Assembly (NCBI RefSeq): GCF_014529535.1
Contig: NW_023503608.1
Location: 5,940,501-6,004,500, forward strand
Length of the DNA: 64,000 nt
DNA from: Bradysia coprophila
Lineage: Eukaryota > Arthropoda > Insecta > Diptera > Sciaridae
Reading direction: 5' to 3'
A program made the translations under genes and the position numbers. Positions 12,421 to 24,028 of the stretch are shown here, one piece after another (position 1 is the stretch's first letter; each line of letters begins with the position of its first letter). The notes under the pieces were generated by a model that saw only the letters and a list, made by a program, of their open reading frames with translations, had not been told where the DNA came from and did not search any database.

Positions 12421-13879
12421 GTTTATTGTGAATCTCAGCTTCGATACAAGAGCGTAAAATTTGTGGTAAAATTTAGTTTCGCAAAAGACTCGTTTAACTT
12501 GAGTATAAATGGAAATTCTTATGGGATAAGTGAATAAGGAACTGGATTCTTGTAGATTTTTTTACCGAATTCGATCTTCCTTTTTCAACATTCGAAAAAG
12601 ACGCTACCACTAGCCATTCACATATTATGCACTCGAAAAATTATGAATTGAGGAACCATCTCATTTCCACGCATAAAAATCAATGGAGAAAATATGAAAA
12701 ATCTATGAAGCGTGCGGTTTTGTCAGAAGGGTCTAATATCGCCTAAAGAAAGTATCTACCTATGATCTAAGTTAATTACGAACTTAACTGATTTTTTAAC
12801 ACTTCAGAAGGTTTAGTAAATTAAGACAGCCTGATGCAAACCACCCTGCCCTTCAGTGCGTTGCCTGATGCATTCTCAAAATACATTGACACATTGTAGT
12901 ACTATATATTAGGGTCGGTCGATTTTTGAAAAATTTCAAATCGTGCTTCTGGACCCAGCTGATCCCACTCAGCTTAACCCACAGAAGATTTTAAGACCAA
13001 AAAAAACATTTTTTTAAATGTTCTATGCTTTGCCCAAGACGATTTTTTAGAAAATTTTTGAGTATCAGAAAGTGTTGGTACTTTGTTGTTACTCCTAATC
13101 AAAAGATCGAGTAAATTTTTTCTTTTTTCCTTTAAATATTCAACGTAAGGTTAAAGGAATACAACAAAACAAAAAAATACAAAAATTCGATCAAAACCAA
13201 AGTAAACGAAATTTATGGAAGTCGGTTTTTTTTCAGATTTTTTCAACTTTGTTACTATTAAATCAGGAGTAAATTTAGACGGATTTTTGATAAATTGGCT
13301 CATTATCAAGGGAAATAAATAGTGATTCTAGAACACAAAAGTTTTTCACTGTCGGTTACTTAATGTCGGTGGGACTAGTCCAAGTCTAATACACCAACAT
13401 TGTTAATGAAAAAAATATTTGTCTAAAACAATAAGTAAAAGATGACTACCACATCAAATTACCATGCACCAAAGTATGCACTTGGTCACTTCACGTGGGG
13501 TACAGATTTTAATCTGATAAATTGACTAAAAATCTATTGCTGAAATGGCTTTCAGTTAATTAACTGGAGAGACTTCAGATTGACTTAAATCATACGTAAC
13601 GTACGTCCCGTTTATTTCTATGGAGGTGGACATATAATAGCGTCTTTACTTACTTAACAAGAGAATTTGCGGTTTCGGTTACTTTTCGGGTAAATTCAAT
13701 GTTGAACAGTCTGGTTATCCGGCAATCGTTGGTTGAAGAATCCGTAAATTCGATTTGACCAAATAGAAAACGTAGCCGATTTTTCTTTGGGTAAATTCAT
13801 GTATTCAAATAGAAATGATGGATTAAGTAAATGTTACAGATAAATTCATTGAACTCCGTCATTAAGATGACCGTGTGAA

Positions 13880-14569
13880 TCAATGGACAAATTTGTAACT
13901 AACAGCCGTATTGACGGTATGCACTCCAGTGGAGAAGGATCTCAGCTGAACAGACTGGGCATTTTGAATGCAAACCGGATTCGTTTCGTCCCATTTATCC
14001 GGCACTTCAGTCGTCTCTTTTGTTTGCAATAAAATGTCAAATGAGCAAATGTTGTCGAGCAACGGCAGGTAGCTAACTGTTGCGCTGATTTGTCGCATCA
14101 CCGAACCGATTTCCATTTGGATTCGCTTCAAGTCTTTGGCACTGTTGATGTTCTCTTGATTCGTTTCACTTGTGTCGTCACATTGCACCTGGAAGTCCCA
14201 GCATTCGAGCGTCTCTTTGGTGTGCGCGTCCGTTATGACCATGGAAATTTTTTCCAATTCATTCCGGTTCAGAAACGTTTCGGTTTGGGTGAGAATGTTT
14301 TGCAGAAATTCTTGGATTTTGTTGTCTGTCGATACGAGAATTGTCAAACCATATTGCTGGGTTGATTGAAAGTCTTCCGGTGGATAGATGCCCCGTTGAA
14401 ATAATATCGAGTTTATGCCGTATTCTACAAAGTAGAGAACAATACAACTGTGACGTTTTGTTTGAAACGAACCAGTAAAATCTCAAAACTTACTTAAATA
14501 ATCGGATATTATCGCAGTGGAACCTTTCAATGTAATCGCATTTTTGGTCGCTTGTAATGTGCTGGTCAT
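13880..14569 (-). CDS. mad2: Mitotic spindle checkpoint protein MAD2
   Basis: MAD2 is the HORMA-domain protein that, at unattached kinetochores, converts to the closed form on MAD1 and then on CDC20 and helps block the anaphase-promoting complex. Two minus-strand exons: 14569-14494 (ATG at 14569; donor GTAAGT) and 14424-13880 (acceptor TTTGTAG; stop at 13880). The phases match and give 206 aa; human MAD2 is about 205 aa. The single HORMA domain spans nearly the whole chain. Recognisable segments include the N-terminal GSTAIISDY, YGINSILFQRGIYPPEDF, and the C-terminal 'safety belt' region with CSFDILL, KWDET and VQLRSFSTGVHTVNTAVSYK. Nothing is missing or broken. It is divergent from Plekhm1, 1.65 kb away. 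Gene identity is very likely; only the exon junction is inferred. Confidence 0.96.
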
Positions 14570-15009
14570 GTTGCCACTTTATTTTATTTTCATTGAGTAA
14601 ATCGGTGCAAAAGATTCGGTTGATCCGCTTTGAATGTTTCGAAAAAAAAATCAGTTGACATTTACATGCAACAGTATTTCCATCTACCGCTACGCGCTAC
14701 AACCGCAATACCAACTGAGGAATGAAAGGTGCTATAATAATCACAGAACGTCTTCATTGTTTCGCGGTATATTTAAACTGTTGGTCGATTGTGAGTCGAG
14801 AAAATATTTCAGACAACAGACAGAAGAAGGGTTAATTTCATACGCCTGTTTTAGTAAATAAATTCTGAAAAGTTCCAATAATTTCATCAGGAACCTTTAA
14901 CTTTTTAAAATAGATGGGCACATGGTTCCATAGGCCATAGAAAGCAATAGTATCTAGCTTGATTGATAGATAGTTTATGTTAGAGAGAGTTGTTAGTAGA
15001 TGAGCGGGT

Positions 15010-15425
15010 TAGGGCTCGGAACAGATCAGATCAATTTGAATTTTTTTTAGATTGATCTAAAATTTACCCGGTCTGAATCTGATCTGATTCTGATCTGAAA
15101 TCTGAAGACTTCTATCTGATCTGATCCAATCTGAATGATCTGAAGCGATCTGAAGTCCCAAGAATAAAATTTGAAATTCCAAAACTTGCTGCTATTATAG
15201 AAATATTTTTGATTTTATTAGTTTGCTGCACTCGCGGAGCCCAGATTAATCCGAAAATTTCCAGATTCAAATTTTCAGTTTTCAGATCAGATCAAATCTG
15301 CTTCCAATTTTCAGATTTCAGATCAGATCAGATCAAGCCGCCAGAGATCTGGATCTGAATCTGAAATTTTCAGATCGCCTTTTTCCAGATTCAGATCAGG
15401 TCAGAACGATTTGTTTCGAGCCCTA
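15010..15425. mobile_element. Foldback hAT-like element filled with GATCTGA repeats
   Basis: A 416-bp element with ends TAGGGCTCGGAACA (left) and inverted TAGGGCTCGAAACA (right). It is flanked by an exact 8-bp duplication, GAGCGGGT, at 15002-15009 and 15426-15433. The terminus differs by one base in the first nine from that of the 9069-9626 element, so they belong to the same terminal family. The interior differs: it is built from GATCTGATCTGAAATCTGAA-type simple sequence on both arms. No coding capacity. Confidence 0.88.
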
Positions 15426-15809
15426 GAGCGGGTCGAGGATTTTTGAATTAAATTTTCGAAGCCCGATAAACTGAAACGCGACCCGACCTGAATTCAATTT
15501 TTGAAAACCAATAACGCTAAAGCACTGTAGATCGGTTCGAGCAGAGTTGTTTTTTAAGAAATTCGGGTAGCCCGGTCACCTCTATTCGCATTAGCCAAAT
15601 TTTGATGCAAAAATTAAATTTAAGATTTTTTAAATTTTATTTGGAGGTATTCCTCGCCTCCTTTACTGATTTCCAGGGTGCCTAAAGTCGACAAGTCACA
15701 GTAACCTTCAAAGTGTTAAGCTCAACTCACGTATCTCGGAATCATTTGCTTACATTTGGCGTCTCTCAAGTTGAGTCTTCCCACAACCTGTCACATACGG
15801 CTATTCATC

Positions 15810-15995
15810 TATTATCGATAACGACGACAAAAATAATAACAGGCTCTGGGTAATATGATCCTTTCTATAGTAAAATGAATATTTAAAAAAAATGAAGTAC
15901 AAGATTTGAAATCAACAGATTAAAAATACTTTGATCTATGGAAATAATAGATCCGATAATAATGCTGGTCATATGCTTGCCGTCAGTAACAAGTT
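15810..15995 (+). repeat. Dispersed repeat family R1
   Basis: Starts near CATCTATTATCGATAACGAC, contains ATGAAGTACAAGATTTGAAAT and ACTTTGATC, and ends ATGCTTGCCGTCAGTAAC. It is one of the better preserved copies, together with 52.07 kb. Confidence 0.65.
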
Positions 15996-16217
15996 AAATC
16001 TACAAACCCTAAATACTAAAGTGTTTTTGTTTAACAAAAGTGAAAGTCTTCGATTCTGCAGTCAGCATGCATCGTCTTCATTTTCTTTTGACAGTTACAA
16101 TTCACATATCCTCGGCGCATTGTTCCTCACCCACAAATGAAAATATTGAGATGACGTTCCAGACAATAACAATAACAAATTTACATTGCTGTATCGCAGA
16201 GAGTAAAAATTGATAAA

Positions 16218-18634
16218 ATGAATTCATTTTTCACTTCAGTTCGTCTTACCTTCGACAATCGCGAATCTATCATAAAAGACACATTAGTCAAAGAATTCTC
16301 GGAAAATGTCAAAGAAATTCAATACGAAAATAAGGAAAATGCTACAGGTGAGTAAGGGGTGTAGTTCAAAAAAAAAGAATTATTTCAATGACTAAGCCAA
16401 TCTTTTCTGTCTCAGACAATGAACCCATGAAATTGTCAGACTGTACGAGTTCAATGTGTAACACACTTGAGGCGATATTTCTGCACGGACTCAAAGATTC
16501 ATTTCTACGACAAACCATCAGTGTTTTGGCTGGTGGAGAAATTGATCGTCGACCAGAGCCAAATTTTTGGCCACCGTTACTAGTGATTCTGCATAAGGAA
16601 ACTATTGCTCAAGTGAGATTTCATTTCGAGCTCTATTTGTACTTAATGACTAACTCTAACTGCCTTTGGCAACCTTAGGTTCAATCGCGCAATCAACTTC
16701 ACACAGACATTGGTTTTTGTCGATCATGGATACGTCAATCATTGAACGACAATATCCTATCATCGTATGTGTCCACAATTCGACGGAATCAATCAGCTTT
16801 GAATCCATACTACAAAAAGATTGCATTCATGCGAGACCAAGATCGGTTGGAACTCATCGAAAGACTACTCACAGGAATTGAAACGGACATCACGTTTTCC
16901 CTACCACTCAATTCCAGTTTATTAAATCAATGGACCGATCAACCACTACAATTGGCTGGCTTGTACACACCGTCGTTGCGAGCATGTCCAGTCGGTGATT
17001 CGTTGCTTTAGTTTCGGGAAAAATGTAATTAGGAAATTGTTTTTGACAGATCACTTCCGGTATTGACATAGCCAGTTCGTTAATAGAACCAGAGTATCAT
17101 TCGCCGAACGATGCTATCGTTGAAGACGATTGTGTAGTGGAAGTTTTCGAGGAGGAAAAATTACAGGCGCAACAATCAGAATTGGATGAAGACGACAAGT
17201 TGCAGCTTTTATTACAAAAAGTCGACAATGCTTCAACGTCCCTAGAAAATGGTACCCAAAAAGCGGTCGAAATAGAGCAATCGAGCAAATCGCTTCAAGA
17301 GATCGAGGACCAAAAACCACTGTCCTTGGCTGTTACATCTAATGTAGCGCTGAGTCGTTCGAATAGCATGACCACATCGGTAAGCTCGCTCCGATCACCG
17401 TTGGATCGACACAGTTTCAGCACATTACTAGATCGACACAACGATAAGTGTAGTGTTTATTCGCGCAGCATCAACCTTAAAGACATGTGGTATCGATACC
17501 AGATAAGTTCGTTCACCCAGCCTACCGATCAAACCGAATGTCCTGATATTGACATTGCCGATGAGACGCCCGAGAATTTAGGATTTGAAATAGTCGACGT
17601 TACCGGCAATTATTCGCCTAGTGAAATTCAGAAATTCGTACAGTTGGCCTGCCGGTTAGCTAGGGAGAAGGGATTGGATAAACAAAGTTTCATTTGTAAA
17701 TCGTGTCCGACACCGCTGGGAATAGGCGATGCGACACGGTAAATAATTTATTTTGCGTTGGATTACCTTGGGTCGCCGATTCACTTACTTTATATGTTTC
17801 CCTTTCAGTGTTTGCGCATTCACTGGAGATTATTACTGTGAGTCATGCATGGATAGTCGCGATGTACACTACATACCAGCCAAAATACTTTATAATTGGG
17901 ACTTCAATCGATATCCGGTGTCGAAGTGGGCTTCCAAATTCTTATTCGACACCGAATTCGTGCGTTTCTACGATTTGGAAGTGAGTTTCATGAATGGACC
18001 CCACGTCACTTAGGCGTAAAAATTTATTTTTTTTACGTCATCCATTAGCTTCTCAACCTAAATGCGTACCATGCAGTAGAAGAGCTACAATTGATGCGAT
18101 CGTTTCGCCTGCAACTCAAATATCAACGAGAATACCTACTCCAATGTCGCATCAAGCCATTCCTCGAGAACTCAAATTTCCAATTCGCTCATTTCAACTT
18201 CGAACGAATCGACTGGTATTCGCTGAATGATTTTTTGAGCATCGGTGACATGCTGAAAAAATTGCAATCGATAGCCAAAGACGGTCGTAGTCATATTATT
18301 AATTGCGAATGGTGTCGACATTCGGCGTGCATTTGTGAAATATGTTCCGATGACGAAGTGATTTTCCCATTCGATGTGGAGGTGACATATCGGGTGAGTG
18401 TAATGTTTAAAATGGGTTTGTAGACCGCTTGAACTAAATTCAGATGTTTTCCCTTTTTTCTTGTTGAATCAGTGCGATCAATGTGCTGGAGTGTTTCATC
18501 TGACCTGTTTGGATGAGTCGAAACCGTGTCCGAAATGCGAGCGTAAAACGAAACATGAACTGAACAAGTGGACCGAGGATGAAATTGATGATGAGGTGGA
18601 AAGTGTGGAACCAGTTGTAGAAGCTGTTCCGTGA
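16218..18634 (+). CDS. Plekhm1: Plekhm1-like RUN / Rubicon-homology protein
   Basis: PLEKHM1-type adaptors bind RAB7 on late endosomes and autophagosomes and recruit HOPS for lysosome fusion. Seven exons: 16218-16347, 16416-16612, 16679-16990, 17050-17738, 17809-17980, 18049-18393, 18473-18634; 668 aa. A RUN domain (about residues 50-200) has SMCNTLEAIFLHGL, FWPPLLVILHK, DIGFCRSWIRQSLND and LNQWTDQPLQLAGL, which read most like PLEKHM1. After a low-complexity acidic/serine linker comes the C-terminal Rubicon-homology region: CKSC, GDYYCESCM, IPAKILYNWDFNRYPVS, CEWCRHSACICEIC, IFPFD, CDQCAGVFH and CPKCERK supply the zinc-binding Cys/His set. No pleckstrin-homology domain is visible, unlike vertebrate PLEKHM1. 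Rubicon itself is the main alternative, but the RUN text favours PLEKHM1. The exon 3 donor (GTCGGT after 16990) is weak but is the only phase-compatible choice I found. Confidence 0.88.
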
Positions 18635-19453
18635 ATGTACTACACACTGGTCTGACTACGACGTTTATGAAATTGAGAATCTACCCTAAATTACTGTCAG
18701 GAACATTTTCAAGTTACCAGGATGTGTTCGTCGATTGTGGCTGCGATTTCAAAAATATTATTTTTACAAAAATGATTTATTTATTGTTCGATTTTACAAT
18801 ATATGTTCGGTGAACATAAAACACTTCTTTAAACTTTTATATCGTGCTCAAAGATTTTTTCTTCCTGTAGTACCAAAACCGTCACATTCACTCACCAAAT
18901 TTAGTAACGAAAGAGCAACATTCTCCCCTACTATTTTCTCTCAATTTTCATTCCCGCTTATGTCAGTTTCGATCCTATCTTTATTCTTTCCCAAATGTGT
19001 CAAGTTGTTGTATGTACGCGAATGTAATGTTTTTAGTGCTTTGTGACAATGCATTCATAAGGATTGCTTTCAGCATTCATACGGACTGCTTTCGGCATTC
19101 ATTCGGATGTCTTTCGGCATTCCTACAGATTGCTTATTTTTCGACATTTGTGAGAATACATGCACACGGAACGGACTTCTTTAGGCATTCATACGGATTA
19201 CTTTCGGCATTAATATGGAATGCTTTTGCACCGGTATGTTGTTCAGTTTTGTTGTTATGTTTTGTTCGGAATGTGACTTTGGTACTCCAGGAAGAAAAAT
19301 ATTATTTTAAACCAAAAAATGCTCTACGAAATGGCTTTAAAATGCACCGATTACATAACATGCTGGTGGGTGAATCGAATGTCAAAGTAATTTGGTTCAA
19401 CTAATGTTAGAATGTATGTGGAATCTACCAACCAACTTTAGTTTATATAAAAA
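18635..19453 (+). other. Plekhm1 3' UTR / downstream region
   Basis: Non-coding sequence after the Plekhm1 stop. Segments of it (stop-proximal GTTTTACAATATAT..GGTGAACATAAAAC and the tail GCTCTACG..ACCAAC..TTAGTTTATA) recur at 25240-25620, which shows it was duplicated. It also contains the short tandem array at 19050-19225. Confidence 0.6.
19050..19225 (+). repeat. Imperfect ~24-bp tandem repeat
   Basis: About seven imperfect units of the form CATTCATACGGA(C/T)TGCTTTCGG, the best preserved at 19070-19130 and 19175-19220, lie downstream of the Plekhm1 stop. The array is absent from the duplicated copy at 25.3-25.6 kb. Confidence 0.7.
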
Positions 19454-20041
19454 CTAGGCCACACCTTTTGGGCGGGTCAGGTCCCTTGACTGACAATTTT
19501 TTCAATATATTTTTAATCAATTTCATTTTATTTTCCGTGGTTAAACTTCCGAAACATCACAAATAACTGATATAAAAACCTTCGCTTGAATACAAATTCT
19601 TTGGAAAAGTATTTTTTCTGTTATCTATTTTCTTGATAGATTTTGCTTTCACTTTGGTACAATATAAAATAGTAGACGTTCTTCCCTTACACTTGTATAC
19701 AAAAAGGAAGCTCCCCGGTTACTACATTCACAAAATCTTTAATCATGAATAAAATAGCACGACTCGTGCGAAATACGGCCCTCGCTTCGCTCTGGCAGTG
19801 GGAGTTTTAAAGTATTCTGTTTGATTATTTTTTAGTGTCATTCCATACATTTGAATAACGATTCAGAAATTGGTTTTTCATAAAATTTTATGTCATGGCG
19901 TGTAATCTGCTAAATTTGCCAGTGATAGCTGACTATCACCGTTATAGAAAACTATCATGCGTTGTATGGTTTTGTTAATTTGATGACTTTCCGCACGTAT
20001 TTTAGTTTCTGTGATACGACGCCAGGTCAAACAATAGTTAT

Positions 20042-20331
20042 TTTCATGTCTAGGGCATACATTTCAAAAATTTTCTCGTAATTTAGGCACTCAGCAAAAG
20101 TTGAATACGCATCTGTTGTGGAAGGTTTAGTTTAGGCACTTTCGCTTCGGGCTAAAACTCGCGAAATTGCCTAAAACATACCGTTCACCACAGATACGTA
20201 AATGAATGAAGTGAGGCCGACAACCGAAAGAGTCTAAAATAAACCGTCCACAACAGATGCGTATTCAACTTTTCATGCTGAGTGCCTAAATTACGAGAAA
20301 AATACCGAAATTTATGCCCAATACATGAAAA
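20042..20331. repeat. 290-bp inverted repeat (foldback)
   Basis: Left arm text TTCATGTCTAGGGCATACATTTC and CTCGTAATTTAGGCACTCAG, followed by TTGAATACGCATCTGTTGTGGA, is repeated inverted on the right (20230-20331). The centre is around 20170-20200. Probably a MITE; target duplication not resolved. Confidence 0.7.
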
Positions 20332-20882
20332 GATTTAATTCCACAGTTCAGCTCAAAAATCCTGGACGCATATCTAGTATACAGATCAGCGTAAACACGT
20401 ACGTAAACCTAGTACAACAAGAACATTGAAACTTAAAATCAGTCGTAGAAATGGAGCTTTCGATGAAAATTGTCGAGATCCATGTCACAAATTACATGGA
20501 TCAGCTCAGATACATATTTGTACTCGATAGGAGGCATGACTTTTTTTAAGGAAAATGTAAGACAGAAAATGTATGTCTATGACTGAAATTATTGTTTTCG
20601 CACGATGTATGAACCAGGTTTTAGGATATCTGAAAAAGATAATAGATAAATGGAAGCGAAATAAAAATGGAAATGGACCAAAAATTGACAAGGTTTTATA
20701 GTTATTAGGTCTATGAACGATGCATTGCGAAGAGCATTTTGTAAAGGGGCTCCTAAAGCAGTAACTATCTATTATAAATTTGGGATTGGATTTGTCCGTA
20801 AATAATTTCAGAATAACAAACTGGCTAATAATTTGGAAACTTTATTGATATAGGGTTCATTCCTGGTGTCTTGTTGTAATAT

Positions 20883-21006
20883 ATATTATGCACCTGTTGC
20901 CAAGATTGGTATTTTGACGTGTAGGACATTATTGCCCTAGCCGAAGGCGTGGGTCATAATGCCTACACGTCAAAATAACAGTCTGGCAATAGGTGCATAT
21001 CATATT
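20883..21006. repeat. 124-bp hairpin
   Basis: The arms ATATTATGCACCTGTTGCCA..ATTTTGACGTGTAGG and their inverted copy (ending ATAGGTGCATATCAT) pair over about 55 bp, with a loop around CCTAGCCGAAGG. Confidence 0.7.
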
Positions 21007-21264
21007 TTATCTGTCGAGAACAGATATATCGAGATAAACAAAAACTCCCTAGAGGGATACGCTCGAGATTATCGTTCTAGACAGATAATACATATTATTG
21101 ACTCAAAATTCTATCTCTAAAAGCCCAATCGTGATCTAGGGAGACACAAAGAAAAAATGAAAAAATCGGGTCAAATATGTTGACAGTAAAACTTGGAAAA
21201 GACCTGACCGTACATTGCTGTCGTTTAACTACACTGACTCGCATAAGTAAAAAAAAACTTTAAT

Positions 21265-23222
21265 AATTTAAACGTACATGCGTAGGATAATTATCGACGA
21301 TAAACATTTAATTAGTTGTAAATGAATTGACGACTTGTCTTTCAATGCTCGTAAGAATGTGAACTTCCCAATTATTTCTCCATTGAATATACACTTTACT
21401 AAGTACCGCATTTAAGATCGCAGCAGTAGCATCTACCTCCAAATAGGGCCGTTGGAGCTGCAAACGACCATCGGCAGTCGAACGAGCCCATCTTTTGACA
21501 TTCACGGTCTCGAATGTCCCAAGTGTTGTGCCAGCATGTCGCTTTGCAAGGAGTATTCAAATAATAATTACAGGTAAATAGTGGACCACATGAATCTCCA
21601 GTCTCGTCATCGACTGTGACAATCGACTGTTCGGCCGTGATGTATCTCGAACCATCACATTTCGGATCATTGTAAACGAAATAGAAGATTGCAGCAATTA
21701 AGGATATAAAAAAGATGACGATCATTAAATAAAGTATAAACGTTTTGGCGTGGAAGTTGTTCTTTAGCCGTTCATTTGTCCCGATGATGAGTGGGACATT
21801 GTCTGATTTGTCAGGAGTCGAAATATATTCTATAGTAGAAAGTAAAAGCAAAGCAAACTTAAGTAAATGGTTGCCGATATTATTATTTGTAGCGGAAAAT
21901 ATAAAAGTTTTCTTTGTGTAATCGATTAACAGAAGATTAGGGGAAAAAATTAAGGAAAAAATTAAGGAAAAAATTGTGAGTGTCCAAAGAACGGTAGAAG
22001 CAATAACGCGTAGTTATGTTGTTACCTGTACCGAGCTGTAGGTTGCGGAAAAATTTTAATTATTTTTAATTTAACTCGAATTTCCGTCGATTCAGCTAAT
22101 GTCATATTACTAGAACTCTAAAATCAAGCATCGTCAAAACAACAAATTTCCCAGATTCTATTTGCGGCCAGAAAATGCTCAAAACAGACACTTTTGAGGT
22201 AGGCATCAATGACGTATTTTCGGCCTCAACCATGATAATAGTATATTACAGCAGATACAGCGGTAATTTACTCAAAAATTAGGTCTTAAAAAAATCACAA
22301 AATAAATATCACAAGACGATTGATACCATGTAATAGTACATTACGTCCGAGATTCCAAATTTTTATTTTGACAACAAGTGGGGACGTTATGGCGCGACAC
22401 GAAAGGTAGGGCTGTATTCGCACTCGTCATCAAAATTTGAACAGTACAATGTAAATGCGTATTTCATATGAGCGATGTCCCATTTACATTCTCGTATCAC
22501 GTTAACAACATTTTTCAAATTCAAAGTTTTTCTGATTGTGTAGGCCTACCAGTAGATTTTTCCGAAGCCATCCTTCAGTTTCGAAACTTGAAATGCAACT
22601 GAACAAGTGCAATGTCTCACTTGCGAAATGAAATTATTTTTCTAGTATAAACGCTTTATCGAAATTATATGTTTTTTATTTCATGCTATCTTATCGACCA
22701 ATAGGGGCAAACCATTATGCGTCGTATGTATTTCGTGAGTATGACAATTTCGGGAACTTTTGACATGTCTCTCATATATTTAATGTCAAAACTATAAACT
22801 TTAAAACTTACGAACCATAATGGTTTACCCCTAATGTAATATAAAAAGTGAAAACAGGTCAACGAATATCATGAAAATTCAATATACATTACTTTGGGAC
22901 GAATACTGGAAATGGTACTCCTTTTGTAGATTATGTTTATTCGAGTCGAAGACGAATGTTAGTAATGGGCTCTTGTGTACTGTTATTACTTGTTTCTAGC
23001 ATTTACATACGTTTCATGCCACCTACATAAACATCCGTAACGTTGACATTCACGTAACGCTTCTATAATATTGACTCATTTCCTTAAGAGACCTTTATGT
23101 ATCAAATTTATGAATCGTATAGTCATTTATAGAACAATTTTTAGTAACACACAAAGAAAAAGTACACTTTGAACAAATGTAAATCGACTCAAATCAATTT
23201 AAAAAGTTTTAAAGATTAAAGT
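21265..23222. repeat. Duplicated block containing Cys-rich gene, copy A
   Basis: Sequence from about 21265 (CGTACATGCGTAGGATAATTA) to about 23222 (AATTTAAAAAGTTTTAAAGATT) is repeated in the same orientation at 26405-28202, including exon 1, intron, exon 2 and flanks. Indels of tens to about 150 bp separate the copies. Confidence 0.75.
21399..22571 (-). CDS. Cysteine-rich one-pass membrane protein, paralog 1
   Basis: Function unknown. Two minus-strand exons: 22571-22550 (ATG at 22571, seven codons MASEKST plus 1 nt, donor GTAGGC) and 21829-21399 (acceptor CTATAG); 150 aa in phase. A short charged N-terminus is followed by one hydrophobic segment (FILYLMIVIFFISLIAAIFY, about residues 43-62), then a small domain with ten cysteines (CGPLFTC, TPC, TCW, REC, FDCRW, GRCYCC, LKCG). 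Positive residues (NERLKNNFHAK) lie before the membrane segment, so a type II orientation with the Cys-rich domain outside the cytosol is likely. I recognise no named family. A paralog with the same exon structure and the same exon 1 peptide lies at 26492-27508, which strongly supports the model. Antimicrobial, toxin-like or receptor roles would be guesses and are not claimed. Confidence 0.82.
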
Positions 23223-23917
23223 CTTTCCCAGGCTTGTAAAGTAAAACGTCGTACTGCACTCGGGAAATAATTTGATATTTCGTTTCACGATGAGGGCTTT
23301 AGTCCTGGATTCGAGATATCAAATTCCTTCACTGACATGGTAATGTACTATTAAATAATAAACGGAGCGTCTATTGTCTTAGGGTATGTGCTTTACATAC
23401 GAGAGTTTTATAAAATTAAATTAATTATAGTTCTTCTGATAACAAATATAATTCCCTTGACTGAAAGTCAGGGTCTTACTCCAGAAAATACCGAAAAATG
23501 TGGGTAACAAAAAGGTTCACTGTGATTGAAAATGTATGAAATGGTATGAAAAACTTTAAATGTGGGTAACAAGAAATCGTTGAGGGCACGATAACTTGAG
23601 TAATTTTCAACCAATTTGGATGAATCTTTTTTTTAAATTTGTGGAAGTAAAATACCGAGGCTAAGCTCAAAGATGGGCTATGTGGGACGAAGGATCTGGA
23701 AGCTATCCCAGAAAAACAGGATTTTACACTGTTGATTATAGCCTCAATCGAAAAAGATTACTTTGATGAAATTTGATTTTGTTGCGTAGTGTGTGTAAAT
23801 CATATAAGTATGTTTTCGATAATGTGCATGAAACAAGTAGGAAGAAAAATTTCGTCACTACATGCCCAGCCTCTAACCGGTAAACATCTCTTGTTAGCGT
23901 ACTGCTAACAACTTGAT

Positions 23918-24028
23918 AGTTGACTATCAAATTTGATAGTTGACTAACAACTTGATAGTTGACTATCAAATTTGATAGTTGACTAAGAACTTGATAGTTG
24001 ACTATCAAATTTGATAGTTGACTAACAA
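23918..24028. repeat. ~40-bp tandem repeat with internal palindromes
   Basis: Three units of CTTGATAGTTGACTATCAAA / TTTGATAGTTGACTAACAA follow one another. Each unit is itself nearly palindromic (GATAGTTGACTATC), so the array can fold in several registers. Confidence 0.85.

Larger units (their letters stand above)
5003..13879. other. Intergenic region between Kank and Mad2
   Basis: No protein-coding gene is supportable in this 8.9-kb stretch. All open frames are short, lack family resemblance and lack neighbouring splice-compatible exons. It contains the inverted-repeat elements at 6828-7228 and 9069-9626, the related short elements at 11603-11764 and 11951-12094, and copies of a dispersed ~190-bp repeat near 8.80-9.01 and 12.22-12.42 kb. 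Around 12912-12940 there is a lone end resembling the 6828 element (AGGGTCGGTCGATTTTT). The part next to 5003 probably holds Kank 5' UTR exons and promoter. Confidence 0.55.
14570..16217. other. Divergent intergenic region, Mad2 / Plekhm1
   Basis: Contains the 5' ends and presumably the promoters of two divergent genes. It also holds a foldback element at 15010-15425 and a copy of the dispersed R1 repeat at about 15810-15990. No other gene is visible. Confidence 0.6.

Noticed and set aside
18997..19404. 135-codon frame downstream of Plekhm1
   Set aside because: Created by the in-frame 24-bp tandem repeat in the 3' region; no domain and no splice support.
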